From Desulfobacterales bacterium (GTDB taxonomy: Bacteria; Desulfobacterota; Desulfobacteria; Desulfobacterales; Desulfosarcinaceae), in the NCBI GenBank assembly GCA_016218685.1, contig JACRDD010000033.1, positions 1-64,000 of the forward strand: a DNA stretch of 64,000 bases, read 5' to 3'. Numbering within the stretch: the first letter of the stretch is position 1; the number at the start of each line of letters is the position of its first letter. Below, one piece after another: positions 18,217-27,296 of this stretch. The notes beneath the pieces are model-generated. The model had not been told where the DNA came from and did not search any database. It saw only the letters and a program-made list of their open reading frames with translations. Made by a program: the position numbers and the translations under genes.

Positions 18217-20706
18217 CTACTTCAAGGCCGCGCGCATGCGGGCATTGATCTCCAGGTGCTCCAGGGCCAGGCGCACGGCGTCGGCCAGGTTGGGGTGCTG
18301 CTGGACGTAGCCGTCGAAGAAGCGTTGCACCTCGGTTTCGCGATCCAGGCCGCCCGAGGGCACGATGGCCGTGATCACCCGTTCGTAGAGCAGGGGGTGG
18401 AAATTCTCCAGTTGGGAAAGGGTGCTTTGATACCAGGTCCACAGATGGGCCTGGGCCACGGGGTTGGCGGCCGCGGCCACGATGGGGATGAAGCGGTTGC
18501 GCGGCGGCACATCCGCAAGGCAGAAGGCCAGGGCCGCGGCGGTCAGGTCCCAGGTTTGAAATGCCCCCAGGGCCGCCAGGATGTTAAGCCGTTCGTGTTC
18601 GCTGGGGGAGGCTTCGTAGCGTCGGCGGAAAAAGGCCAGGGCGCCGGCGCCCTGGGTCCAGGCGCCGATCTGGGCCACGGCCTTGGCGATGTCCGGATGG
18701 ATCGTCTGCCCCGCGGCGAGCCGTTGAAATTGTTCTGCGCCGAAATTCACGGCGGACGCCAAACCCCACACGGCCCCCTGCCATAGCAGTTGGTCGCGCA
18801 GAATGGCCAGGGTGTGCGGCTCGCCTTCCACGGGCTGATAGCCGATGCGCTCCAGAACCCTGCCAGCCAACTCCCGGCCCAAGGTCGCGATGGGGCCGCG
18901 GCCCGCCTCCGGTGCCACGAGCATGGCCTGGAACAGATGGCCGGCGATGCTGGCCAGGGGCAGGTAGGCCTTTTCTTCGGCGTAGTACTTTTCCAGGAAG
19001 GCGAGATAGTTCGATAGGGGCAGCCGGCCGTGGCGCACCAGGGCGTAGAGATCGTTCTGCAGGCCCCAGCGATCTTCGGGACTCAACGACCCGTCGGCCA
19101 CGCGCCCGCCCAGCGCCGCCAGGTTCTTGCCATCGTTATATCGTACCCGATAGAAACCGGTCTGGTCGTTGTTGAGTTTGTAGGCCACGGTGTGGGGCGG
19201 CAGCTCGACCATGGCCGTGGGCGTCTGCATCATCAGGGCCTGGGTGTGCCGCTTGCCGTCGGCGTTCCAAGAGGTCAGGGTCAGGGGCACGATCCACTGC
19301 TGATCGCTGGGGCTATCGATATAGGTGAAACGCTTCTGACGCAGCGCCAGGGTATTTTTCTGGCGCGAGACCTCGATCAAGGGATGGCCGGGCTGGCCGA
19401 TCCAGCTTTGCATCATGGCCGTGATGGGTTGGGCCGAGGCCTGTTCGAAGGCTTCCCACAGGTGGCGGCTCTCGGCGCAGGCGTACTGGTGTTGTTCGAG
19501 GTAACCGCGCACCCCCTTCTGGTAGGCCTCGGCGCCGATGTAGCCCTGGATCATGCGCAGGATGCTGCCGCCTTTATTATAGATGATGGGCGCCGTGCTG
19601 GAGTTGATCACCACGTGCTCGCCCCCCGGGATCTCGATGGCGATCGTGTCGCGCAGGCCGTCGCGGGTCAGGGCCGTGGCGGTCTCGCCGAGCAGGAACT
19701 GATCCCAGATGCCCCAGTCGGGGTGGTAGTGGGCCACCACGCCGAAGCCGAAGTAGGTGGCAAAGCTCTCGTTGAGCCACAAGTACTTCCAGTCGGAAGG
19801 GGTCACCAGGTTGCCGAACCACTGGTGGGCGATCTCGTGGGCGATCACTTCGCAGATGCGCTGCACGCCGGCCTTGCTGGTCAGCTCGGGGAAGTGCAGC
19901 AGTAAATTCTCCCGGAAGGTGATAGCGCCCCAGTTCTCCATGGCACCGAAGGCAAAATCGGGCACGGCGATCAGATCCAGCTTGGGCAGCGGGTAGGGGA
20001 TGGCGTAGTACTCCTCGCAGTAGCGCAGGGCCTTGCGCCCGAAGGCCAGGCCCAGTCCGGTGGTGTGGGCCATGCCCGGCAAATGGGCCAGCCGCACGCG
20101 CGGATCTTCGCCGTCCTGGGCCAGCTCGAATTCGGCGACGCCGAAGAAGAGCAGGTAGGTGGACATGAGGGGCGTGGGGCCGAAGGTGATCCGTTTGCGA
20201 CCGCCGTCCAGGTTTTTTTCCGATACGGGCAGCGTATTGGCCAGAGCCGTGAGGTGGGCCGGTATGGTCATGGTCAGGTCGAAGACCGCTTTGTGCAGGG
20301 GGAGGTCCAGGCAGGGAAAGGCCTGGCGGGCCGAACTCTCCTGGAACTGGGTGACGGCCAGGCGGAAGGTGCGGCCGTCGTGGCTGGTCTGGCTGCGGTA
20401 GAAGCCAGCCATCTTGTCGTTGACGATCCCCTGGTAGTCGATGGACAGATCGATGCGGCCGCCGCGCGGCGCCGGCAGCCGGATCGTCAGCGTCTCTTTG
20501 GCCGGGTCCACGCTGAAGGCCAGGTCGGTCCAGTTGTCGCCCTCCCGCAGCCGGCATTTCCAGATGGCCAGCTCCAACAGGTGCAGGCTGATCTCTTCGA
20601 CCGGCCGATCGGCATGCAGCTCGATGGCCGCCTGGCCGTCGAAGCGGTAGTTATCCAAATCCGGGGTGATGTGGAGCGCGTAACGGCGCGGATGAATATG
20701 GGACAT
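18217..20706 (-). CDS. M1 family zinc aminopeptidase
   Basis: An 829-residue peptidase that removes N-terminal residues from peptides. Counted from MSHIHPRRYALHI, the substrate-anchoring GAMEN motif is at 254-258, and the zinc site HEIAH is at 290-294 with the third ligand Glu313 in NESFATYF; the catalytic tyrosine region follows. A C-terminal helical ERAP1-like domain is present, so it is full length. AAAGG lies 8 nt before the ATG at 20706. No signal peptide is seen, so it is cytoplasmic and probably works in peptide turnover. Confidence 0.95.
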   Translation of the reverse strand: MSHIHPRRYALHITPDLDNYRFDGQAAIELHADRPVEEISLHLLELAIWKCRLREGDNWTDLAFSVDPAKETLTIRLPAPRGGRIDLSIDYQGIVNDKMAGFYRSQTSHDGRTFRLAVTQFQESSARQAFPCLDLPLHKAVFDLTMTIPAHLTALANTLPVSEKNLDGGRKRITFGPTPLMSTYLLFFGVAEFELAQDGEDPRVRLAHLPGMAHTTGLGLAFGRKALRYCEEYYAIPYPLPKLDLIAVPDFAFGAMENWGAITFRENLLLHFPELTSKAGVQRICEVIAHEIAHQWFGNLVTPSDWKYLWLNESFATYFGFGVVAHYHPDWGIWDQFLLGETATALTRDGLRDTIAIEIPGGEHVVINSSTAPIIYNKGGSILRMIQGYIGAEAYQKGVRGYLEQHQYACAESRHLWEAFEQASAQPITAMMQSWIGQPGHPLIEVSRQKNTLALRQKRFTYIDSPSDQQWIVPLTLTSWNADGKRHTQALMMQTPTAMVELPPHTVAYKLNNDQTGFYRVRYNDGKNLAALGGRVADGSLSPEDRWGLQNDLYALVRHGRLPLSNYLAFLEKYYAEEKAYLPLASIAGHLFQAMLVAPEAGRGPIATLGRELAGRVLERIGYQPVEGEPHTLAILRDQLLWQGAVWGLASAVNFGAEQFQRLAAGQTIHPDIAKAVAQIGAWTQGAGALAFFRRRYEASPSEHERLNILAALGAFQTWDLTAAALAFCLADVPPRNRFIPIVAAAANPVAQAHLWTWYQSTLSQLENFHPLLYERVITAIVPSGGLDRETEVQRFFDGYVQQHPNLADAVRLALEHLEINARMRAALK

Positions 20707-20899
20707 GGTCAACCTTTCATGGGATAGGGTTTGCAAGCTGGACGCTTTTTTCTCCGCCAATATACGACTTTATCTTCCCCTTGCAAAGCCGCGGGGCCTG
20801 ACGTATGTTAAAACCGTATTTTTTGTCATGATCAAGCCATATTATGACATCATTTGATGTGATTTGAAATCCTGGGCATCCGGCTTGAGAGGTGCGTGC

Positions 20900-21781
20900 A
20901 TGGATAAAACCGTTCGAACGCTGGTGATCGCCTTCGCCGCTATCGGATTGGGCTTGCTCGGTTATTACTGGATTGGCCGCTGGCACACCGGCGGCGTCGA
21001 GAGCGCCGTTCAGAAGGAGAAATCGCGCTGCGGGGAAAGGGTCGCGCAATTGGAAGCCGAGATTCAACGGCTCAACAACGAACTCGGTCCCCTGGCCCAG
21101 GAGTACAAAAGCGATCTGGCCCACGCCTTCGGCACGGAGAAGGATGTCGGCGCGATTCAGGGCGAAAATGTCGACTGCAAGAAGGTCACCGCCCAGGCAG
21201 TGGCCTTCTTTCAATATCTGGACAGCAAAGCTTATGCGGGCGACGACAAGCGCGCCGAGGACCTGTTTGAAGAAGTCTTCCAAAAGCTGGCCGACAAGCC
21301 GCCGGTGAACGTGGGCGAACTGGACAACCTCTTCAACCTCACGCAAAACGTGACCCATCTTTATCGCGTCCTGGGCAAGGAGCGCATTTTGTGGATCAAG
21401 GAGCTGCTCGCCAAGGAAGCCGCGGTGGTGGAGCCGGCCATGGCGGTGCTGTATAGCTGGATCACGATCTGCAATGCCGGCGAAGGCGGGCCCACCGATC
21501 CGGCCAAACTCAAGGCGATGTATCAATATGCCTGCTTTTTCCTCAACAGCCTGGGCGGCCGCAGCTATCTGCTGCGCCGGGAGAGCAAGTTGCGCATGCT
21601 GATCCACTACTACTGCCTGCTGGTGCTGGACAAGGCCAACGATGCCCAGTTCAACGCCTACGGCCTGGATATCCGGCCGCATCTGGACTACCTTTTCTAC
21701 GACATCAACAACCAGAAGGGGCTGCTCTACCGACAGCGCTATCTGACACAGTTGGTCGCCCTCAGAAGCAAATATCAATAG
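20900..21781 (+). CDS. Membrane-anchored coiled-coil protein of unknown function
   Basis: About 293 residues: one N-terminal transmembrane helix (TLVIAFAAIGLGLLGYYWIG), a short coiled coil (VAQLEAEIQRLNNELGPL, about 45-65), then an all-helical domain with scattered cysteines. The topology suggests an inner-membrane anchor with the helical domain in the periplasm. No family recognised. The start is the ATG at 20900 with GAGAGGTG upstream. It stands alone and is followed by a palindromic element. Confidence 0.75.
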   Translation: MDKTVRTLVIAFAAIGLGLLGYYWIGRWHTGGVESAVQKEKSRCGERVAQLEAEIQRLNNELGPLAQEYKSDLAHAFGTEKDVGAIQGENVDCKKVTAQAVAFFQYLDSKAYAGDDKRAEDLFEEVFQKLADKPPVNVGELDNLFNLTQNVTHLYRVLGKERILWIKELLAKEAAVVEPAMAVLYSWITICNAGEGGPTDPAKLKAMYQYACFFLNSLGGRSYLLRRESKLRMLIHYYCLLVLDKANDAQFNAYGLDIRPHLDYLFYDINNQKGLLYRQRYLTQLVALRSKYQ

Positions 21782-21782
21782 C

Positions 21783-21809
21783 GTAGGGGCGAATCATATT
21801 CGCCCTTAC
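21783..21809. repeat. REP-like palindrome, possible bidirectional terminator
   Basis: GTAGGGGCGAAT (21783-21794) is mirrored by ATTCGCCCTTAC (21798-21809) with one mismatch and a 3-nt CAT loop. GTAGGGGCGAAT-type palindromes are common extragenic repeats in many proteobacteria. It lies between convergent genes, where it could end transcripts or protect mRNA ends. No T-run follows. Confidence 0.6.
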
Positions 21810-21890
21810 ACTGCACCACCCAACCGTTCTTCTGAATACCTGCCTGAACAATTGCAAATTTTCGTACGTGTACGATAAGGGCAAACGGTT

Positions 21891-23234
21891 TCAGCGGCTG
21901 AGCCCGCAGGTGGTGGTGGTGCCGGGCACCGGGCGGTCCTGGTGTTTGAACCGGTTCAGCAGCAGGCGGGCCACCGTGGTGGAGGCGATATTGCCCAGGC
22001 TCAGGGCCAGGGCCCCGATCCAGTTGCCCGCCACCCCCATCCATAAGGATAGCGCGCTGGTCGTCAGCACGGTGGAGAGAAACGCGGCCTGGCCGGCGAT
22101 GACGGTCATGGGTTTGCGGGCCACGCCGGCCAGCCCTTCGCCCTGGGCGCGCAGGGCCACGGTGAGCGGAAAGGCCACCAGGCCCAGGGCCGTCAGGCGC
22201 ACGATGGGCAGGTCGGCCGGCGCCAGGTTCTGCAACCGCACGTAGTAGAATTCAGCCAGGCCGGGCAGAATGAAGATCAAGGGCAGCAATCCAAGCATGA
22301 GGCCGGCCATGAGGGCGAAGACGATGGTGCGGCGCTCCTTGCTCTGGGCCGGATGAAACGAGAGCACCACCTCCTGGATGCGCGTGGCACCGAAGGCCAC
22401 CGGTGTGGCCAGTCCCAAGGCCAGGTAGTAAGCCGGCAGCATGCGCTCGGGGGCCTCGGCCCGGGCGATGAAAGCGCCCAGCAAGATGGCCGACAAAGAG
22501 AGCAGGTAGCCGCCGGCGGAGAGCGGCAGATTGAACCAGAACAGCTCCCGCTTGCGGGGCGGGGCCCCTTGCGCGGCGGGCAGGGCGGCCATGAAGGGCG
22601 CGGCCAGCAACGCGGAGGCCACCACTTCCAAGCCCACGGGCAGGGAAAGACACACCACCGCCCACACCGGCCCGACGGCCCCCAGGGCGCAGAAAAGCGG
22701 CGCCAGCAGGGCCGTGATGACGATGCGCGCCAGGGTGGCCAGGCTGGCCCGGCCCGAGGCCAATCCATTGTACATGCTTACCTGGTAAGGAATGCGCAGG
22801 AAGAAGAAAAACTGCAGCGGCACGCTGGCCAGCAGGGTGATGTGGGCCGGGCGGGCGATGGACGGCGGCAGCCCGATCCAATTTTCCAGGAGCAACTGCG
22901 CCACGGCCGGGATGCACAAGAGGGCTTGAATGGCCACCACCGTGGCCCCCAGCCGCAGGGTCAGGCCGCGGAAGCGGGCGAATCCTTCCCGCGTCTTGCC
23001 GAAGACCATGCCGGTGGCCACCAGGCCGAAGCCCAGGGTGCCGAGCATGAACAGGATGGTGTTGGATTGGGCCAGCCCGGCCAGATTCAGCGGCCCACCC
23101 TGGCCACGGGAGGCCACCATGGCCACCAGGGGATAGGTCAACCCCTGGGAAGCCGACTGCAGGGCCAGGGGCGCGAAGAAGCTTGCTAACTTGGCATAGG
23201 ATGGCGTTGTGGATAACTCGCAGCTTGGGTTCAT
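21891..23234 (-). CDS. MATE/MOP-superfamily-like multispanning membrane protein
   Basis: A 447-residue, very hydrophobic protein with about 12 predicted transmembrane segments in two similar halves, a layout typical of MOP flippases (MATE, polysaccharide and lipid flippases). The first helix region (LASFFAPLALQSASQGLTYP) and the segment LRAQGEGLAGVARKPMTVIA (near residue 360) resemble MATE-type repeats. Substrate unknown; candidates are drugs, lipids or phosphate compounds. It is monocistronic and divergent from the VWA gene. Confidence 0.65.
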   Translation of the reverse strand: MNPSCELSTTPSYAKLASFFAPLALQSASQGLTYPLVAMVASRGQGGPLNLAGLAQSNTILFMLGTLGFGLVATGMVFGKTREGFARFRGLTLRLGATVVAIQALLCIPAVAQLLLENWIGLPPSIARPAHITLLASVPLQFFFFLRIPYQVSMYNGLASGRASLATLARIVITALLAPLFCALGAVGPVWAVVCLSLPVGLEVVASALLAAPFMAALPAAQGAPPRKRELFWFNLPLSAGGYLLSLSAILLGAFIARAEAPERMLPAYYLALGLATPVAFGATRIQEVVLSFHPAQSKERRTIVFALMAGLMLGLLPLIFILPGLAEFYYVRLQNLAPADLPIVRLTALGLVAFPLTVALRAQGEGLAGVARKPMTVIAGQAAFLSTVLTTSALSLWMGVAGNWIGALALSLGNIASTTVARLLLNRFKHQDRPVPGTTTTCGLSR

Positions 23235-23436
23235 GAAGGCTCAGCCGTTTTTTTCAAACGACCTTAATCCGTAAGCGCCAACTTTTCCACTCAAAAGATG
23301 TGCCCGCCGATTCCGTGCTCTGTGTGCTATGGTCTTGACCCTGCCGGGGCGGTTGGTTTACTAACTGTCCTGGGCAAGCGCCAGGAACTCATCCTAAGTA
23401 TGTATCGATACCAACCACAGACACCAAGGACCGCCT

Positions 23437-25329
23437 ATGACCGACCGGAGCCATGCACGGAAAGGAGCCAGCCGAACGCGGGTGCTCCGGATTTGGATCG
23501 GCCTTCTGCTCTGCATCGTCATTCAGGGCATGCCGCAGGTCGCGCCGGCCGCCCCGGTCCAGCCGGAGCCGAGCGTGGATCTGATCTTCGTGATCGACAA
23601 CTCCGGCAGCATGCGCAAAAACGATCCCCAATTCGTCACCCCCAAAGTGGTGGACGCGTTCGTGCGCCGTCTGCCCAGCCAGGCCCAGGTGGGCATGGTG
23701 CTTTTCGATCAGGGCATCCGTGTGCTCGAGCCGTTGGATTTTCGGCCGTCCGGAGAGGCCCGGGAGCGGTTTTCGGCCAGTCTGGCCAAGATCGACTACA
23801 AGGGCCGTTTCACCAACAGCGCCGTGGGCATCGAGCGCGCCCTGTACGAGCTGAAAGTCAAAGGCCGGCCCGGGGCCCGGCGGGGCATCGTTTTCATCAC
23901 CGACGGCATTGTGGACACGGGCAATGCCCGCAAGGATCAGGAACTGAACCAGTGGCTCAAGCAGGATCTGACGGCCGAAAGCAAATCCCTGGGGGTGCGA
24001 ATCTTCGGCATCGCCCTCACCGAGGCGGCCGACTTCATCTTGATTCAAGCCCTGGCCACCCGCACCGGCGGTGAGTACTACCGCACCGCCACCGCACCCG
24101 AAATTTCCACGGTGCTGGACAATATCCTCAGCCGTTTGACGCCGCCCGTGGATGCGCCGATGCCGGTTCCGGCAACCAGCCCCGCGCCGGCCCGAGGAAC
24201 CGAGGCCCAGACCGCCGCGTCTCCGGTGGCCAGGGTCGCCACGCCGCCGGCCGTGCCGACGCCCCGGGCGAACGCCCCCGCGCCGGCTGTCGCACCGGGG
24301 CTTGGCGCCTGGTATTTTTGGGCCCTGGGGCTGATCGTGCCGCTCATGGCGGCGGCCATCGTTTTCCTGATGATCGTTTACCGTAAACGAGCGGCGGTCC
24401 AGCCCGCCGCAGCCCCACCCAAGCAGCCCGAGGCCCACCTGGAGGACCTGGGGGGCGTGCTGGGCCAGGGCACGCCCGTGCTCGCTATTACCAAAGCCCG
24501 CACCACCATCGGCCGGGACGCGCGCAACGACATCGTCATTCCCAAGCCGACCATATCCAGCTTCCATGCCAGCATCGAGTGCAAAAACATGGTCTTCTAC
24601 CTCGAAGACCAGCGCAGCACCAACGGCACCCGCCTCAACGACCGCAAACTGGAAGCCAACATGCCGGTACGCCTCAAGGGCGGCGACCGGATCACCCTGG
24701 CCACCTTCGCGTTCAAATTCGTGCTCCCGGACCAGATCCCCTTCGGCGAAACGGTGATGGTCTCCATGACCGCCCTCGAGGGCCCGGAATCGGGATCGAC
24801 CATGATCATCGACCTCAACGGCGAGGAGGGCGAGCGGGGGCTGATCACCTGCTTGCAGAGCCACCTGTTGCAACTGCACGCCATGGGACCCAAGTACCGG
24901 GAATTTGCCGGCCAATATTTCAACTATGACATGCTGGCGATAATTGCGACCAAGGCGCATCAAAACCTAAAGAAAACCCAGGAAGGGGGCGATCAATACT
25001 GTGCGCCCATTGTGCAGGGCAAGGCGTTCTATCTGGTGTGCTCGCTGCCGGTGACGATCAGTGGTGCCGCCGATTGGTATGGCCTGCGCTATGGCGGCTT
25101 TACCCAGTTCATCATGAAGTGGATCAAATCGCCGGCCTACCAGGCGGCCCAATGCGACCGGCTGTGTGTGGTGACCTTCGGCCAGGACCCGGCCACCTGG
25201 GTCAGCCTGACCATCGTACCCACGCTCCAGGAGACGGAACCGGTGGAGATTATGTCCGTGGATTTTCTTAATGAGGCCGAAAAGGCCATGCTGGCCCTCG
25301 ATTTTGACCGTCATGGGCGGGTGATGTGA
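23437..25329 (+). CDS. VWA and FHA domain transmembrane protein
   Basis: A 630-residue protein with a signal peptide or anchor (about 17-40). A von Willebrand A domain (about 46-230) has the MIDAS motif DNSGSM. A proline/alanine-rich linker follows, then one transmembrane helix (WALGLIVPLMAAAIVFLMIV, about 290-312). A cytoplasmic FHA domain (about 345-430) has GRDARNDIVI, SSFHASIE and the STNGTRLN phosphopeptide-site signature. A C-terminal region of about 190 residues has no recognised fold. The VWA part would face the periplasm and the FHA part the cytoplasm, so the protein could link a phosphothreonine signal to an external ligand. AAGGA precedes the ATG. The PilZ gene follows after 1 nt. 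Confidence 0.9.
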   Translation: MTDRSHARKGASRTRVLRIWIGLLLCIVIQGMPQVAPAAPVQPEPSVDLIFVIDNSGSMRKNDPQFVTPKVVDAFVRRLPSQAQVGMVLFDQGIRVLEPLDFRPSGEARERFSASLAKIDYKGRFTNSAVGIERALYELKVKGRPGARRGIVFITDGIVDTGNARKDQELNQWLKQDLTAESKSLGVRIFGIALTEAADFILIQALATRTGGEYYRTATAPEISTVLDNILSRLTPPVDAPMPVPATSPAPARGTEAQTAASPVARVATPPAVPTPRANAPAPAVAPGLGAWYFWALGLIVPLMAAAIVFLMIVYRKRAAVQPAAAPPKQPEAHLEDLGGVLGQGTPVLAITKARTTIGRDARNDIVIPKPTISSFHASIECKNMVFYLEDQRSTNGTRLNDRKLEANMPVRLKGGDRITLATFAFKFVLPDQIPFGETVMVSMTALEGPESGSTMIIDLNGEEGERGLITCLQSHLLQLHAMGPKYREFAGQYFNYDMLAIIATKAHQNLKKTQEGGDQYCAPIVQGKAFYLVCSLPVTISGAADWYGLRYGGFTQFIMKWIKSPAYQAAQCDRLCVVTFGQDPATWVSLTIVPTLQETEPVEIMSVDFLNEAEKAMLALDFDRHGRVM

Positions 25330-25330
25330 C

Positions 25331-26056
25331 ATGGCCGATCCAACCAAGCTTCAAGAGCAAAAACTGTTCGATCTGTTCAACTACCTGATCGACAAGCGCG
25401 TCATCATATCCATGCAACTGATGGGCACCGATTTCGAACGCCTGACCTGCGTCACCAAGGTGCGGCGGGAATCGGACGGGCCTTGGCTGCAAATCGATAT
25501 GCCCGAGGGCTTTCAGGCGGCGGCCACGCGGTTCGGGGTCGGGGCGCTGAACCTGCGCTTTAACTTCAACGGCCCGGACCAACTGGAGTACATCTTCACC
25601 ACCCGGGGTGGATTCGTAAAAGGCCGCGATCTGCACCTGCCGTTCCCCGAGTATGTCGAGCGCATCCAGCGGCGCAAGAATTTCCGCATGCCCACGCCCA
25701 TCGGCACCAAGATGATGTTTCGCACCGAACGCGGGCCGGCGGTCCTCGGTGTGATCAACATCAGCCTGGGGGGCATTTTCGGTGCGCTGGTCAAGCCTGC
25801 CGCCAAGGACCTGCAAGGGTCGCTGCTGACCATGGGCCAGGACATCCAGCATGCCGGCATCGTGGTGCCGGCCGACAGCGAGACCGAAGAGCTGATCATC
25901 ATCATCCATAAAATGGAGGTGCGGCGCATCGAGCACGACCCGGAACGCAACATCTACCGCTACGCCTTCGAGTTCAAAGACATCCTGGCCAATGAAACCA
26001 AGAAACTGACCCAAGCCATCTACTATTTCCAGCGCGTGTTTTTGCAGCGGCGCTAA
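25331..26056 (+). CDS. YcgR-like PilZ domain protein (c-di-GMP receptor)
   Basis: A 241-residue protein with an N-terminal YcgR-like barrel (about 1-110) and a C-terminal PilZ domain. The c-di-GMP motifs are present: QRRKNFR (RxxxR-type, about 113-119) and NISLGGIFG (NxSxxG, about 140-148). It is therefore a probable second-messenger receptor. It starts 1 nt after the stop codon of the VWA-FHA gene, so both are surely co-translated. The pair may couple c-di-GMP level to the membrane VWA-FHA protein. Confidence 0.9.
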   Translation: MADPTKLQEQKLFDLFNYLIDKRVIISMQLMGTDFERLTCVTKVRRESDGPWLQIDMPEGFQAAATRFGVGALNLRFNFNGPDQLEYIFTTRGGFVKGRDLHLPFPEYVERIQRRKNFRMPTPIGTKMMFRTERGPAVLGVINISLGGIFGALVKPAAKDLQGSLLTMGQDIQHAGIVVPADSETEELIIIIHKMEVRRIEHDPERNIYRYAFEFKDILANETKKLTQAIYYFQRVFLQRR

Positions 26057-26269
26057 CACCAAGGTATGCGGTTGCTGCCGGGATCGCTTTCTGTTATAGG
26101 GTCAGGTGTTTCTCCAAGGCAGCGGCTTTCATTGATCCTGCCGCGTCGCCAGAGGCTTCAGCATCTAAAACAGACTTTGAGGATTCGCATGGATCTGCGC
26201 ATGCCAGAGGGCATCGGCGCCAGCGCGCGCCGTTTTTTGGAAAAGTACCTCAATAGAGAATAGATAGTT

Positions 26270-26310
26270 TCGGTCCAGGGGTGAGAAAAAAATAGCCACC
26301 CCTGGACCGA
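26270..26310 (+). promoter_or_regulatory. Long perfect inverted repeat in the leader of the aldolase gene
   Basis: TCGGTCCAGGGGTG (26270-26283) is exactly mirrored by CACCCCTGGACCGA (26297-26310), a 14-bp perfect stem with a 13-nt A-rich loop. It ends 20 nt before the ATG at 26330 and just before the AGGAG ribosome site. No T-run follows, so it is not a plain terminator for the + strand. It could be an mRNA-stabilising hairpin, a translational control element or an operator. The rest of the 273-bp gap shows nothing else. Confidence 0.7.
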
Positions 26311-26329
26311 CACTAGATAGGAGAAGAAA

Positions 26330-27280
26330 ATGTTTCGACCCCAGATCAAAGTCATGGATTGCACGGTGCGCGACGGCGGTTTGATGAACAAGTGGCAGTT
26401 CGAAGACGAGTTCGTGCGCGCGGTCTACAAGGCTTGTAACGACGCCAACATCGACTACATGGAGATCGGTTATCTGAGCTCGGAATCGGCCTTTTCGCGG
26501 CAGGAGTACGGCTCGTGGAAGTTTTGCGCCGAGTCGGATATCCGGCGTGTCACCCAAGGTGTCGAGAAGAAGATCAAGCTTTCGGCCATGGCCGACATCG
26601 GCCGCATCGAGTACGACGACATCCCGCTCAAAGCCGAAAGCTCCCTGGACATGGTGCGCGTGGCCTGTTACGTCCACCAGATCGATGCGGCCATCGCCCT
26701 GGCCCACCACTGCATGGAGAAGGGCTACGAGGCCACCATCAACGTGATGGCCGTCTCCACGGTGGGTCTGCGCGATCTGGAAGAGGCCCTGGATGACCTG
26801 GCCAAGAGCCGCGTGCCGATCATCTACCTAGTGGACAGCTTCGGCGCCTTTTACTCCGAGGATATCGACACCCTCTCCCAGAAGTACATGGCCAGCCTGC
26901 CGGACAAGACCATCGGCATTCACTGCCACAACAACCAGCAACTGGCCTTCGCCAATACCATCGCGGCCATCATCAACGGCGTCAACTACCTGGACGGCAG
27001 CCTTTACGGCATCGGCCGCGGCGCCGGCAACTGCCCCCTGGAGCTGCTCCTGTCGTTCCTCAAGAACCCCAAGTTCAGGGTCAGGCCGCTCATCGAGGTG
27101 ATCGAGAGCCACATCATCCCGTGGCATAAGAAGATCGACTGGGGCTATTTTATCCCCTACATGATCACCGGCGTGCTCAATCAGCACCCGCGTGCGGCCA
27201 TGGCCCACATGGAATCGGAGCGCAAGGAGAAGATCACCGACTTCTTCAATCAGGTCACCAACGCGACCGATCTGGTGTAG
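26330..27280 (+). CDS. DRE-TIM aldolase (4-hydroxy-2-oxovalerate aldolase/HMG-lyase-like)
   Basis: A 316-residue TIM barrel of the HMGL-like family. The motif DCTVRDGG (10-17) is the variant of DxTLRDGG that supplies the metal-binding aspartate and the arginine. HCHNNQQLA supplies the metal-binding histidines, and YGIGRGAGNCPLE the glycine-rich loop. The family cleaves or forms C-C bonds next to a ketoacid. Such stand-alone proteins also occur in surface-polysaccharide loci. The usual partner (acylating acetaldehyde dehydrogenase) is absent, so the substrate is unknown. AGGAG precedes the ATG, and a long hairpin lies in the leader. Confidence 0.85.
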   Translation: MFRPQIKVMDCTVRDGGLMNKWQFEDEFVRAVYKACNDANIDYMEIGYLSSESAFSRQEYGSWKFCAESDIRRVTQGVEKKIKLSAMADIGRIEYDDIPLKAESSLDMVRVACYVHQIDAAIALAHHCMEKGYEATINVMAVSTVGLRDLEEALDDLAKSRVPIIYLVDSFGAFYSEDIDTLSQKYMASLPDKTIGIHCHNNQQLAFANTIAAIINGVNYLDGSLYGIGRGAGNCPLELLLSFLKNPKFRVRPLIEVIESHIIPWHKKIDWGYFIPYMITGVLNQHPRAAMAHMESERKEKITDFFNQVTNATDLV

Positions 27281-27296
27281 TAAAGCGCAAGGGTAT

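Noticed and set aside
23389-24963. A 524-codon minus-strand frame opposite the VWA-FHA gene
   Set aside because: MIDAS and FHA motifs are on the + strand, so the minus frame is a shadow.
26066-26263. A 65-codon frame between the PilZ and aldolase genes
   Set aside because: No ribosome site, no family resemblance, arginine-rich by chance; not supported as a gene.
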